Part shown: piece after piece, positions 21,490 to 34,007 of the stretch
Numbering within the stretch: the stretch's first letter is position 1
How the letters are laid out: every line of letters starts with the position of its first letter
Origin: Channallabes apus
Taxonomy: Eukaryota; Chordata; Actinopteri; Siluriformes; Clariidae
Assembly (NCBI GenBank): GCA_030522415.1
Contig: CM060107.1
Location: forward strand, 24,804,571-24,868,570
Length of the DNA: 64,000 bases
Reading direction: 5' to 3'
Program-made: the position numbers and the translations under genes
Notes under the pieces: generated by a model
What the model saw: only the letters and a program-made list of their open reading frames with translations
The model's database searches: none
Told to the model about the DNA's origin: nothing

Positions 21490-23200
21490 TTTTTTTTATA
21501 CCATAGAAACTCCCTCCCTGGTATAATGACCACACACACACTTTAATTCAATTCAATTAAATTTTATTTATATAGCGCTTTTAACAATGGTCATTGTCTC
21601 AAAGCAGCTTCACAAAAATTAAAGAAATTTAACAAAAAAACAAACAAAAAAAAACACTTTAAAACAAACCGCTCGGAAATTAGAACTCAAATGGCGTCAA
21701 ACTAAATTGCTAGTATTCCAAATAGCATGGAAGGAGAGCATCCTGAACTATAAAAAAGCTAGTGATGCTAGATCATTGTATCTCTTCAGTCTTGAAAGTA
21801 ACAAAAAATAAACCTAGATTTTTATTTAATACCTTAGCTAAATTTACTAGAAACAAGACCACTGCAGAAATATCCACAACAACAACATACAGTAGTGAGG
21901 ACTTCATGAACTTTTTCAATAACAAAATCATAAATATTAGGCAAATAATTCAGGCTTTGAAACCAGACAATTTAAGTTATACAGATGATAAACTAACCAC
22001 ACAACATCAGAACCTAGAATAATTTACAACCCTTGAAGAGAATGAACTAATTTCACTCATCTCTTCTTCAAAATCGTCAACCTGTGTATTAGATCCTATA
22101 CCGATACATTTTCTCAAGCAGATATTACCAGCAATAACAGAACCCCTGTTGAAAATAATTAACTTTTCACTCAGCAGTGGGTATGCTACCAAATTCTTTA
22201 AATTAGCAGTTATTCAACCGCTAATTAAGAAACCTGACTTTGACCCTTGTCAGCTGTCCAATTACAGGCCAATATCAAACCTCCCCTTTATCTCTAAGAT
22301 TTTGGAAAAAATTGTATCACAGCAGCTATGTTCACATCTACATACAGTAGAAATAGCATAAACAAACTGTATCAGTCAAGATTTAGGCATCATCATAGCA
22401 CAGAGACGGTACTTGTTAAAGTAGTAAATGACCTCCTATTGACTTCTGATCAGGGTTGTGTCACTATACTTGTGTTACTCGACCTTAGTGCAGCTTTTAA
22501 CACTATTCATCTTCACAGATTGTAAAATGTAGTAGGAATTAAGGGAATAGCCCACTCGTGGTTTAGATCCTATTTGACTGATCGTTATCAGGTTGTCCAT
22601 TTAAATGGTGACCATTCTGCATGTTCTAAAGTGGAGTTTGGTGTTCCACAGGGTTCAATTTTAGGCCCACAGTTTTTTTCTCATTACATGCTTCCTCTGG
22701 GCAACATAATTCTTAAGCATGATATTAGTTTTCATTGTTATGCTGATGACAAACAGTTATACTGTACGTATCAGCAAAACCAGATGAAAGAAAACAGCTT
22801 TACTATAGTTGAGCAATGTCTGCAGGACATAAGAGATTGTATGTTAATTAGCTTCCTTCTGCTTAATCCCGATAAGACAGAAGTTCTAGTCATAGGACCA
22901 CAAGCAGCTAGAAGCAGGTTTTCTGATCAAACTGCAACATTAAATGTCCTTTCTGTTCTATCAAGTGTAACAGTGAAAGACATCAGTGTGATTATAGATC
23001 CCAACCTTTCATTTGAAGCACATGTAGATAATATTATCAGGATAGCATTCTTTCACCACAGAAATATTGCCAAGATAAGAAATATATTGTGACTAAATGA
23101 TGCAGAATAACTAGTTCATGCTTTTATCACCTCTAGGTTAGACTATTGCAATGCCTTACTGTCTGGTTGTTCAACTAGGTGTTTAAAACAAGCTTCAGTT
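21490..23200 (+). pseudogene. L2 ORF2 linker and reverse transcriptase (copy 3)
   Basis: The linker KLPPWYNDHTHTL is split from TLKQTARKLELKW by a 107-bp tail insertion. RT motifs follow: [37 protein letters not shown] (the conserved Asp is Asn), [11 protein letters not shown] and FHCYADD (about 22735-22750). Stops at about 22364, 22523 and 23092 break it. The domain ends at about 23200 in [14 protein letters not shown], where unrelated sequence begins. It belonged to the same element as the ORF1 at 8191. Confidence 0.82.
21547..21653 (-). mobile_element. 107-bp L2 3'-tail insertion, antisense
   Basis: The reverse complement of the L2 3' end is flanked by the 9-bp duplication ACACTTTAA (21538-21546, 21654-21662). 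Removing it rejoins L2 codons HTHTL and KQTARK in frame. Confidence 0.85.
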
Positions 23201-23204
23201 AGTC

Positions 23205-23387
23205 CAGATACATTCTACTTTAGATATAACTGAGAGTCATGCCATTTGCAGAAGTTCTCTGACGACTCTGTGGTTGTTGGATGTACAGTATAAAGGATCT
23301 GAGTTCCTGTCTGTAGTGGACGACTTTGAGCGCAATCACCTACAACTGAACATCAGGAAAACAAAGGACATGGTTTAGACTGTAGGA
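23205..23387 (+). mobile_element. Small LINE RT fragment of another clade
   Basis: HLQKFSDDSVVVG (about 23240) has an F-S-D-D-S version of the RT catalytic box. NHLQLNIRKTKD follows in another frame. The pattern is like fish Rex1/CR1 elements and unlike the surrounding L2. It is under 200 bp and frameshifted. Confidence 0.5.
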
Positions 23388-24542
23388 GAAGGTTCTCTAA
23401 ACAAGCTATTAACCTAATCATCTGAATCAACTAATTAATTCTAAACACCTGCAAAAGATTCCTGAGGCTGGTTCATTACTCAAAATCGCAATCATGGGTA
23501 AGACTGCCGACCTGACTGCTGTCCAGAAGGCCATCATTGACACCCTCAAGCAAGAGGGTAAGACACAGAAAGAAATTTCTGAATGAATAGGCTGTTCCCA
23601 GAGTGCTGTATCAAGGCACCTCAGTGGGAAGTCTGTGGGAAGGAAAAAGTGTGGCAGAAAGTGCTGCACAACGAGAAGAGGTGACCGGGCCCTGAGGAAG
23701 ATTGTGGAGAAGGACCGATTCCAGACCTTGGGGGACCTGCGGAAGCAGTGGACTGAGTCTGGAGTAGAAACATCCAGAGCCACCGTGTACAAGCGTGTGC
23801 AGGAAATGGGCTACAGGTTGCAAATTTTGCATGTCATTCGGAAATAAGGTGCCAGAGTCTGGAGGAAGACTGGGGAGAGGGAAATGCCAAAATGCCTGAA
23901 GTTCAGTGTCAAGTACCCACAGTCAGTGATGGTCTGGGGTGCCATGTCAGCAGCTGGTGTTGGTCCACTGTGTTTTTTCAAGGGCAGGGTCAATGCAGCT
24001 AGCTATCAGGAGATTTTGGAGCACTTCATGCTTCCATCTGCTGAAAAGCTTTATGGAGATGAAGATTTCATTTTTCAGCACGACCTGGCACCTGCTCACA
24101 GTGCCAAAACCATTGGTAAATGGTTTACTGACCATGGTATTACTGTGCTCAATTCGCCAGCCAACTCTCCTGACCTGAACCCCATAGAGAATCTGTGGGA
24201 TATTGTGAAGAGAAAGTTGAGAGACACAAGACACAAGAATCTGCAAAAGGATTCCCGACCAAGTATTGAGTGCATAACTGAACATAATTATTTGAAGGTT
24301 GACTTTTTTTGTATTCAAAACACTTTTCTTTTATTGGTCGGATGAAATATGCTAATTTTTTGAGATTTTGGGTTTTCATGAACTGTATGCCACAATCATC
24401 AATACAATAAAACAATAAAAGACTTGAACTATTTCAGTTGGGTGTAATGAATCTAAAATATATGAAAGTCTAATGTTTATCAGTACATTACAGAAAATAA
24501 TGAACTTTATCACAATATGCTAATTTTTTGAGAAGGACCTGT
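23388..24542 (+). mobile_element. Tc1-like element of a second family, with two internal deletions
   Basis: The right end is GCTAATTTTTTGAGAAGGACC (ending about 24538) followed by TGTA. The left terminal repeat is missing, since the copy starts within the subterminal region at about 23388. It lies inside L2 copy 3. Confidence 0.8.
23494..24242 (+). pseudogene. Tc1-like transposase lacking the first catalytic Asp
   Basis: N-terminal helix-turn-helix sequence (LTAVQKAIIDTLKQEG) includes a stop (about 23583). RALRKIVEKDRFQTLGDL and ETSRATVYKRV follow. The segment between GYRLQ (about 23820) and FGN-like sequence (about 23835) is deleted, removing the region that holds the first catalytic Asp. 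FQHDLAPAHSAKT (second Asp) and SPDLNPIENLW (Glu) remain. A second deletion at about 24240 removes the C-terminus. In the family the enzyme mobilises the element; this copy cannot. Confidence 0.82.
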
Positions 24543-24544
24543 AT

Positions 24545-24948
24545 ATGGATATTCACTGACAGTAACACATCAGGACATTAATACTTACCTGTATTAATAT
24601 GATAATTGCAATATTACTTCCCAATAAAATGTAATACAATATTAAAGATAATAATACAATACAACTCCTGTTATACTGAACTTCCAGTCTCACACAGTAT
24701 GATGCAGATCAATCCCTGCTATCCGTTCACCCAAATGAGGATGGGTTCCCTGTTGAGTCTGGTTCCGCTCAAGGTTTCTTCCTATTACTATCTCAGGGAG
24801 GTTGTCCTCATCAAAGACAGTCTCATCATTTTGATTCATACACGTTCACATCTCATACAAACTTAAATAATTCTTTTGATTGTGTAAAGCTGCTTTGCGA
24901 CAATGTCAATTGTTAAAAGCACTATCAAATAAAATTGAATTGAATTGA
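24545..24948 (+). mobile_element. L2 3' UTR and tail (end of copy 3)
   Basis: The block GATGGGTTCCCTGTTGAGTC and the terminal AAATAAAATTGAATTGAATT match the 3' ends of the L2 copies at 7735 and 54176. No L2 ORF lies between the nested Tc1 and this end, as expected if it closes copy 3. Confidence 0.75.
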
Positions 24949-24956
24949 ACTATAGT

Positions 24957-25190
24957 ATATAAGGTCCCACGGTTAACAGTGCATGTCAGAGCACAAACCA
25001 AAACATGAAGTCCAAGGAATTGTCTGTAGACCTCCCTACAGTTCTGGGAAAGGGTACAGAAAAATTTCTGCAGCACTAAAGATACTGATGAGCACAGTGG
25101 CCTCCATAATCCATTAATCCAAGAAATTTGGAACCACTAGTACTCTTAGCATAGTAAGTGTACCAGGTTAAGGCCCTGTCATCAACTAGT
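24957..25190 (+). mobile_element. Tc1-like 5' fragment of a third family
   Basis: ATAAGGTCCCACGGTTAACA and GAAGTCCAAGGAATTGTCTG followed by CAGTGGCCTCCAT match the start of another fish Tc1 transposase gene, as remembered. Only about the first 60 codons remain, with indels. Confidence 0.55.
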
Positions 25191-27284
25191 AAAGTGAAAC
25201 TGAAACTGGTGGAGGATGTTGTTCGCTGTATTTTTTGTATTGTATTTAATATTTAGGTATTAGGGAATATTACATTAGATTGTCATTAACATCTTTTGTC
25301 ACATTTTTGTCACAAACACAAGGGGGAAAACTTTCTCACTTTATCAACAAATGTTAATAGATGAACACTTCGTTATATAGCCTCCTTATGCAAATGACTC
25401 ATTTTGCTAAATGGCAAACAAAATCAATAATTTTTTGCCTAAAACAAATAAGAACAAACAACCTAGAAGTTAATGGCCCATATTACACACAGGACATAAT
25501 ATAATTAACAAAAAATAATGGACGGATAGGTTCACCAAATTTATTGCCATAAACGGAGAGGTACACACAAAGGTACACACATTATCTTTAATTTTTATGC
25601 ATCAGCAGTTTATTTCTACTGCCAAAATATTAAAAATAGTTTCTATGTAAAACCTAATTTTGCATCATTACCAAAACAAGTCAATGCACTAATCAAGTTT
25701 TAAAAGAATACGAGAAGCTGATTTAGTTGTGTAATATAGAAACTTTTCCAAGCATATTTTGTTGTGATTCATTTAAAGAAATAGGGCTGTAGTTGTGTAA
25801 ATACAGTATGTATGAAACAAGATTCTAATGCATGTTGGTGAATATGCATATGTGTGCGTGTCAGCAGCTGTGACAGTTTCTCATTTGTAAATGAGTGCTA
25901 TAGACTGGCTTTATTGGCTGTTTCCAGTTATTAACAGAGACAGACAGCTTTATGTACTATTGTGAGAGGAATTTACACGAACTCTAAAAACAAAAGATCA
26001 GCTGAAAATTGGTTTCGTCAAATAACATATTAAATTAATATTCTTTCTAGCCTTGCCATTAACATTCTTTTCAGACCATCATCTTGCTTTCCTGTGAGAG
26101 GGGAATCACTGAACCTCATCTCCATTAAACAGGTGTGTGTGTGTGTGTGTGTGTGTGTGTTGAGTAGTGTCTTGAATGAAGAATCAGGGCCAAAAATAAA
26201 GAAAACTGATTCTAAAAAAGGGTTAATACTACATACTCATTCTCCATCCTTAATTCTGGTCATTTGCCTTTTAGTACCATTTTAAGACTGATATGGCACC
26301 CACATTCCAGAATCATTAAATCAAGTCTGCTTTCAGCTTTATTGGCTTCATGACCCAGCTGCTGAAGCCCATTCTGCTACTGAGGCGACAGCTGCACTTC
26401 TATTTATCATCAATGGAGTGTGTTGATTACTGCGAATTATTTTTTTTGTTGATGAAGCAGCTTTTTGTAACTAATAAGACAGCAAAATGTATGGTGCTAT
26501 TCTTAATTAGGGCTCAAGTAGTATGACATCAGCCCTATGTCGTCATAGTGTGTGAGGGGCCCTATTGTTTTTCTTCTTTGTCATTTGCAAAATGGACTTT
26601 TTACACTCTTTCTAGGGTATTCATATCATCATCACCAAACTAGGCCTGTGTGATCTAAAGACATTGATGATGCAAAATTGCAGAGGGATTTTATTCATGT
26701 CTTAAATGTGTCAGCTGTGACGATGCCTTAAACTTATGCGAAAAGGTGTTTAATAACTTTATGTGGGACATCATATTGAGTGTCATCACATTCAGTGACA
26801 TCATTGAGTGAAATTTTTTTCAGCATCTGGGGCTTTTTGGAGGTCTAAACATAAAATTCCCTCTTTTCTAAAATTATCTAATAATGCTATCTGGATAGCC
26901 GTTAAATGCATGTGCCCACTGTGCCCGCTGTCTTTCTGGTGCGCCCAAGTAGCAATGGTGCAGGGTGATTGGGCCTGCTTCGTTGCTTGCAAATATATTT
27001 TATGCTTTTGTTGTTTTCCTTGTTAAAAATAAACAGCTTTGTGTAGTTGATCCACTCAAATTTCAACTGATTTGGCTCATCATGATTGCTGAGGTCATCA
27101 AAGAAACAAGGACACTGAATGGCCAATTTATTATGTCCATTAGAGTAGGGAGAAAGACTGATGGGCTGTTGCAGAAAGCTGATTGATTAGGGCATTGACT
27201 AGAGAATGTGCTGTCCTCATGTTGCAGAAACCGAAGGGCTTAGAGAGAGCAAAATGCTCTCACATTAATTATAGCTCTATGGCC
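25191..27284. other. No gene recognised; one microsatellite
   Basis: The DNA is AT-rich and without confident repeats apart from (TG)n at 26132-26160. A stretch at 26505-26720 has the look of an old interspersed repeat, but I cannot name it. Confidence 0.4.
26132..26160. repeat. (TG)n microsatellite
   Basis: About 14 perfect TG units are visible. Confidence 0.95.
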
Positions 27285-27575
27285 AGTCAGGGGTGTACAG
27301 TATGTGAGCTCATGCAAGCGGAGGGGGCGGATAGCGTTGCCCTCAGAGTGTGCTACGTGTGCCCCCAATGGTGCGTGAGCCAGCAGTTTGAACAGATGCG
27401 GTCGGTGACGCCACGTGGTTCGGAGGAAACCCATGATATTCTGCGGTCCTTCCGACTAAGTGGTTGTAGTAGCTTAATGTGGGAGCCCACTAGTGACTGG
27501 TAGGAACTGATTACGACTACATTGGGGACAAAATCTGGAAAAATGTAAAAAAAAAAAAAAAGAAAAGAAAAGCAG
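27285..27575 (+). mobile_element. SINE-like retroposon with A-rich tail
   Basis: A moderately GC-rich block (from about GTCAGGGGTGTACAGTATGT to ATTGGGGACAAAATCTGG) runs into an A-rich tail at 27547-27575. That organisation is typical of a retroposed short element. I see no clear target duplication, and the family is unknown to me. Confidence 0.4.
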
Positions 27576-27689
27576 TGCACTTTGATTAGTTTCTTTTTGT
27601 GGCATGATGGGGAGACTTAATGGCATTATTTACTGAAGAGTTGCACAGTGAGCTAAAAGTGTTTTGTCACAAACAAGTGAGTATGTATG

Positions 27690-27990
27690 AATAGAGAAGT
27701 TCAAGAAGCTCCAAGCCATCAAGAAGGAGCTGGACAGCCATCCACATCCACGGTTTGATGGATGGATTCATCACTATAAGCTTAAGACTTAATGGCAGAG
27801 CATGGAATCCTCAAGCATCCACCGAGAAAAAGTTCAAAAGTCAACCATCAGATGGAAAATTGATGCTGTCAGTCTTCTGGGATTCTGAAGTGCCAGTATT
27901 GGACAATTATAAGGAAAAAGGTTCAACAATCAACAGTGCTCATTACAGTGAGACATTTATTAAAGAGCTGAAGCCTAACTTTGATTAAAT
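27690..27990 (+). pseudogene. mariner transposase C-terminal fragment
   Basis: Around one frame change, GWIHHYKLKT (first-Asp region, the Asp itself altered) is followed by KKFKSQPSDGKLMLSVFWDSEV (second Asp) and STINSAHYSETFIKEL. This order fits mariner transposases, which cut and paste their element at TA. No terminal repeats are visible, so this is an isolated remnant. It is distinct from all Tc1 copies here. Confidence 0.75.
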
Positions 27991-28284
27991 GCACAGGAAG
28001 CCTAACTTTGATTAAATGCACAGTAAAGAGCATTCATATTCACCCTCATATGCATATGCATGCATGCACATATACTATAATCTATCTGGGGTTTCTTTTT
28101 GATAGTGACAAGCATACATGCCTAAAATATAATCTGAGCTCTATAAATTCATACCTTTTCCCTGAAAAAGGATGACTTCCATGTAATAACATATAATGCA
28201 TGTGTAATAGTAGTGAAGAGGGAAGGAAAGATTTCTACTTAATCCTTTGTTTCTTCTAACGCAAATTTAAATCCCATAAAATTT

Positions 28285-28480
28285 GGCGGACTCCACTTAC
28301 AACTTTTGCACAAGTTTCACTTGACAACAGATGCCCTTCCTGACACAGCCCTCCCATTTTATCTGGGCTTGGGACTGGAACTGCAGTGTCTGGGATTTGG
28401 GCATTGGGTGGGAATAAACCCAGGCCTTCCACATGTATGATGGGAAAACTATCACTGAGTCACCAATGACCTTCCATTTG
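28285..28480 (-). mobile_element. tRNA-Gly-derived SINE, antisense
   Basis: On the minus strand a tRNA-Gly-like head (CATTGGTGACTCAGTGATAG, box B GGGTTTATTCC) is followed by a body with GGGCATCTGTTGTCAAGTG. The head resembles the tRNA-Gly-like sequences at 36772 and 45009. Confidence 0.55.
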
Positions 28481-28499
28481 ACAACAGTATGTTCTGGGA

Positions 28500-29163
28500 A
28501 AAAAAAACAGTGAAAAAAAAAAAGTGAAAGATGCACAAACTAGCCTTCAAAAATACAGAGAAAAAGGAAAAAAAATGTAAAATCAGTGGATGGGGGGCAG
28601 ATTTTAGTCCCTATTGGTGTCTGTATTGCACCTGCTCTGACCCCTCCAATCTGTTATGTGCAAATGACCCCATCGTCTCTGGATTCTACCATTGTCATAC
28701 TCAAATAGTGAAAAAAATTAGTCATATTTCCTTGAACATTCTACAGTTTTATTTTTATAACACTGATGTGTTTTAATTTTTCATATTTTTCAATTTCATA
28801 ATTTCCATTTTCATTACATGACTTGATTATGTAACCATTCACATGCACTACATTTCACACCAACCATCACCTGCAGTAAATAAGAATGCCCAGAACAGTT
28901 TTAAACATTTTATATATAAAATTCTGAGTTGGTAAATAATGAAGTGCCTTTGTTCAGACTTGAATCACTCTGCATCATCCACCAACAAAAAAATGCTATC
29001 TTTTCAATAAGGGCCATATATTCATCATGCTGGAGCCCCTGACTGGGGAAGAACATAAAAAGAGCAGTTTAATTAATCTACCCAAGGCAATACCACTTCA
29101 TCACTGTGCTGCACTTTTTTGTATTTTGTCGGAAAAAGAGGAGAAGATTGTGTGTGTGTGTGT

Positions 29164-29232
<69 letters not shown>

Positions 29233-29276
29233 TTGTGTGGTTTACCACCAAAGGTGCCATGTTTTTAGTTGTTAAT

Positions 29277-29335
<59 letters not shown>

Positions 29336-31850
29336 GGAAATTAAAGCTGACATTATGATACATCATCTCTTTTCTTGTATTCATTTGTCTATCTATGCAA
29401 CATCACATGAGAGTGAGTGCTGTTGTACTGAATAGCAGCATGGTCATGGACACAAAACCACTGGCTTAGTGGTGAAGATATTCAGTGCTGATATTAAGTA
29501 CAACTGTAGAACCTTGAGTGTGTTATTGCTTCTATACAACAGTTCCACAAACACAATTTATGGTCAACAGATTATGATTTTTTTGTTTACTTAATCAGGT
29601 ATTTTGCTCCACCAGCACATATCCTTCTGCAACTGGCATGCAGAACTAGCATTGTGCTGACAATCTTTACTCATTAAAGTTAGTGTAATTAACAAGAGTG
29701 AAATTAGTTTTAAATTCTTAATGGTAATATGTAGCCAGAAACTAAGCAGAATAAAACATGGATCAGTTCTGTAAAACGTGGACAGTCCTGTAAATCCAGT
29801 ATCATTACGTCTTCCACTTTAGAATACCCTCAGCTAACTGTTCACGGGTTAATTCCAAATAACAAACAACGGAAAGCCTGTATAATATAGGGTGTAAATC
29901 ACTTGTTCCACACACCAAGCAGTGCCCTTGTTAATAAGTTAACTATTATTACAATAGAACACCTGTGAAGCAGAGTGATACATACAGTATACTTTCCAGT
30001 GATGTTGCGCTCTATAACAGCACTAGAGAAAATGTATATTCTTGAGGAAATATCACCAATCAAATTAGTTAAAATGATAAAAGGTTAAAGCTAAAAACAA
30101 TCTGATCAGCAGCTGGCACATACAGTAACTGCTCCTACCTTCCCATTCTAATCAACATTTTGATTTAATTCATGGCGCAATGTTCAGTTCTGTTAAGTCA
30201 GTGAAACTGTGATAACAACAGCTGGATAGATGTACAGATATACAGTCATACATACAGACAGAAATTTGAATAGAAATATCATTGAAAGAGCGAGTTCTGA
30301 CCATTGTACAGACAAAACCTGTATTTTATTTATATAGACTATCATAATCTAATGATCAGAAATGGATATCTGAAACCCTTTAGAGTATGGAATGTTTGAA
30401 CTAATAAAGCCTGCTCAGCTTTGGCATTTTGCCAAAAGGAAGCTTTCTCAAAGTGATGACAATGTGTAGGTGGGTGTACTTTGGCTGCTTCATGAAGACA
30501 AACTGGAGGATTACCAGTGGACTGATGCAAGTTCACTTGAGTCAAATGTCTACTGTCTGTTATTAATTTTTGGCATCCTTCACAATATATAAAATATTAT
30601 TTCCAATTATTAAACTATATGACTTGAGTGATATACAATATTCTGTCAAGATACCAGATAATGTAAAATTGGTTCTGTAATAGGTTAAAGAATAGAATTT
30701 TTGAGAATCTGGAATAATTCATAGTAAGGTCAATAATCCTTATTAATATAAATTACAATATAAACTAATATAAATTACATAAAACAAATTGATTTGGTAG
30801 ATAGGGTACCATGCATATACATCTGTGATGGTGTTTAAGTAGGCTACTGTAGACAGTGGACAAATAAAAAATACTGTACTACTATACTACCTATTATTAT
30901 TATTATTATTAGTAGTAGTAGTAGTAGTAATAGTGTAAAAAAATACTTGCATTTCCCTAATCATACTTTATGTTTTTTTTATTCATTAATCATAACTTAC
31001 TCCAATATTGCTGAGCTCTGGTGAAGTTAGCTAATTGGATATTTCCATTGACAATAAAGCAATAAATCATGAGCTCCAAGTTTATGTACTGTACAAGTGT
31101 CTGAGCTCACTTTTTCTGCAGACAAAGAAAATGTAGTTTCATTAAATTTGCCTGAAAAATAAAGATCAATTAACAGAGTTGTTATAATTACTTTAAAAAG
31201 CTCAGTTATAATTTATTTTAAAAAATCAATTGTACAGCAGTTTTTTACCTGCCTTATATGTATACCTTTCAGCGAATATAGCATTTTTAAATACAAAAAC
31301 ACAATTGTTTTTGTTAATGATTGTCAATCATGAACATAATACTGAGAAAAAATAACTATAATTATTATTTTAGTCATCACTTTTATATTGTAAAATAAAT
31401 TGTCTACAGGTATAGTAAATACTTTATCGTTTGGAGTCATTGGTTTGAGTTTGTCAGGGATTTCAGAGGGGGTAGTGGACAGCTCCATGTGCATGAGCCT
31501 GAAAATCCCGACTCATACATTGCATTTCTTCTAGCTGGATTATACCGATCCAATAAGCAACTTTTCATTATTTTAAACCGAAACATAATATTATACTTTT
31601 TTTGTTTTTGACAAAATAACAATGGTTGGGGTCATACTTGTCTGAATTCGAAGTCAAACAATCGACAAAAGAAAGGCAACAGCCTGCATCCCCTCAACTG
31701 CAATAAAACAATCCATACTGGCAGAGGAGCTGTGTGAAGTGTGATTAACGATCATAAGTACAGGGACCTTTCAGACGGAAAGCGCAAGAGTACGAGATGG
31801 AATAGTACGCCGTCTTTTTCAAGTAGGGTAATTTAAAGAACAATTAAGAG
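28500..31850. other. Low-repeat DNA with microsatellites; no gene recognised
   Basis: I find no coding sequence or transposon here. Simple repeats are (TG)n 29149-29231, (CTAT)n 29278-29334 and (TTA)n/(AGT)n 30890-30930. Confidence 0.5.
29149..29334. repeat. (TG)n and (CTAT)n microsatellites
   Basis: A TG tract with one GAG interruption is followed within 50 bp by about 14 CTAT units. Confidence 0.95.
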
Positions 31851-31899
31851 GAGAGAGAGAGAGGGAGAGAGAGCATCAAATTATATATGAGTTAGCTTA

Positions 31900-33577
31900 C
31901 TGATCAGTGTTTAATTGTTCACAGCACAATACACTCATCAAATCCTTATAATAAACTGCAAACTCTCTTTAAGTGCACAGCAGTGGTAGTTTATTGGTCG
32001 TTGAAAGGGAAGGGAAAACGCAACACTCCATAATTTCTTGCCATTTAGAGCTGAAACAACGTGAAGCACACGACTTGTATAACGTTGCTGGTAGATTAAT
32101 AAGAAGAATGAGCCTACTTACTTTTCTTGAAATCTAACCGTCAAGAACATCGAGCGCTCTCATGGATAAAAGCGACGAAACTCCATCCCCAGTTCCTGCG
32201 CACGTAGACTTTAGGCTACTCCTCGCAGCCAAAATATCTCCTTCACCTTGTCAGAAATCTTAAACATGCGCATCCATGTTGTACAGGTGTACTTTTTCCA
32301 TACGATGAAACCCGTGTCACTTGTGTGTGATGCAGTACAAGGGCATATAAAATCAGCCGGACGCCGATTTGTCCATCGTTGCAGCATGAGACAGCACTTC
32401 TATTGACACTATATAAAATACAGAGAAATCCGAACTGGCGTTGTAGTGTTATTATTTAACAACGTCCCCGATTAAAGATCCGTAAAATTATTGTTTCAGG
32501 AACTGTCTCGCCGCCACTTACAGCGTCTGCCTCAACAGTAGACTATAACTGCTGGAATTGACCGCTCTCTCCACCTTCCCCTTCCTGTCCTTCGCCAGAA
32601 AGTAAAAGTTAAGTATCCACGCTGGATCATTCCGTCGTGGTGGTTTAGGATAATTTTTGTTTTCTTTTTCTTCTTACAGATATCTGACTAAACTTCTATT
32701 CAAACAGTACGGATTTCAATACGTTAATTCCCCATAACCATTACTAAGCCGGGAATAATTTGCTGCATTGGGCATTTGCGATTTGAGGCAGTCGAGAAGG
32801 TCAGTTTTAATCACACTTATGTTTCCAAGCGAATGTTCGCCACAAACCAATAATTTATACATGACCCTAAGGCGATTTCCTCCAAAAGCGCATCCCGATG
32901 CTCTCATTATCGGATTCAAATGTAGAGGTCCTCTTCACTTCAATGAGTCGTGTGTTTTCTGTATATTCCGTTTGAGATTCGTGTAAACTCATGCTTTATG
33001 TAAATGATGGCAAATACGTGGCTTCTTTCTAACTCACAGTGTTAGTGATCCAATACGCCATGAAGGTCCACACTGGCTAGTTTTCCCGTTTACTTCATCG
33101 ACGTTCACAGCACAAGCGACCAGAGAGAATGAAGAAAAAAAATGCTTGTAAAAATCCAGTGGGTAGGTGTATCTTCATTGACCGTACTGAAGTCTTGCTA
33201 GAGATGATTGCAGAGGACGTTAAAATGTCTCGCGTTATACCCAGACCTGTCCACTTCCTCTCGCCTCCATTGCACAGTCTATGAGCACATCGACTCTGAT
33301 GCAACGTGACTTGAAGTCCAACGCCACTAATGCTCCATGATTCGCATGTACGCGCAAAGCAACGCGTATGGCTCCGGGAGAAGTATACGATCATTACTTT
33401 AGTTTCGTTTTATTTAACATATCTCCTGGTGGCATCTCGGTTAGGTACAATATATTTAGCCTATCCAATTACTCCTATCAGCCTCATACTGATCGGCCAA
33501 TATGAATAAAAGTCCAGAAGAGCATCTGATTGAGGAGACGCATGAAAACGTGAGCGCGTTTTTGCGGCGCCGGCAAC

Positions 33578-33632
<55 letters not shown>

Positions 33633-33830
33633 TTTTCCGCAGCCTTCTGTCTACAGCAAAAGGGACACGACTGCCATCTACTGATTCTCTCACACTTATC
33701 GTGACACAACAAGCACACACACTCGAACACAGGGACAGGGGTCCGCTCTCTGACTGACTGGGAGGAAGGAAAGCAACTGCACCTGGTTTTTATAGGCTCA
33801 CAGCTCACGATGTTCATAAATCAAAGAGTA
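31900..33830. other. CpG-richer, repeat-poor stretch; possible host regulatory region
   Basis: CpG dinucleotides are frequent (for example about two dozen between 32130 and 32570), unlike the 7 kb to the left. TATA-like boxes occur at 32345-32352 (GCATATAAAATC) and about 32410. A (GT)n(GA)n tract lies at 33580-33633. No exon with domain-like coding sequence is visible. A promoter or 5' exon of a host gene is possible but unproven. Confidence 0.35.
33580..33633. repeat. (GT)n-(GA)n compound microsatellite
   Basis: About 8 GT units pass directly into about 18 GA units, with one AA interruption. Confidence 0.95.
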
Positions 33831-34007
33831 ACTTAAAATTCCAAGATTTTGTTGCTTTATTATTATAATCACACATGCTTCTACATACTTCACACATGAT
33901 TCTATACTAAGTAATATTGTTAATCAAATTATAAAATGGATGAAAGGACAACACAAATTATTTGACTTACTGACTTTTATATAATGTGACTTTCAGTGAC
34001 GTGCATA

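Larger units (their letters stand above)
8180..24948 (+). mobile_element. One L2-clade LINE (copy 3) split by nested insertions
   Basis: Pieces of a single L2 occur in correct order and orientation: ORF1 (8191-8822), start of endonuclease (9030-9085), rest of endonuclease (18310-19092), linker KLPPWYNDHTHTL (about 21505-21546), TLKQTARKLELKW onward through RT (21655-23200), and 3' UTR with tail (about 24560-24948). Each break coincides with another element whose removal restores neighbouring L2 codons. At 21546/21663 the target duplication itself shows the join. The L2 sequence without its insertions would be near full length. Confidence 0.75.

Noticed and set aside
26505..26720. Possible interspersed repeat (GGGCTCAAGTAGTATGACATC...)
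   Set aside because: It feels familiar as fish repeat DNA, but I cannot tie it to a family and see no ends or duplications.
29027..29435. Frames translating (TG)n and (CTAT)n tracts
   Set aside because: Simple-repeat translations; no coding evidence.
33095..33394. 99-codon minus-strand frame in the CpG-richer region
   Set aside because: Amino-acid composition looks random and no splice sites frame it. It is mentioned only as part of a possible regulatory region.
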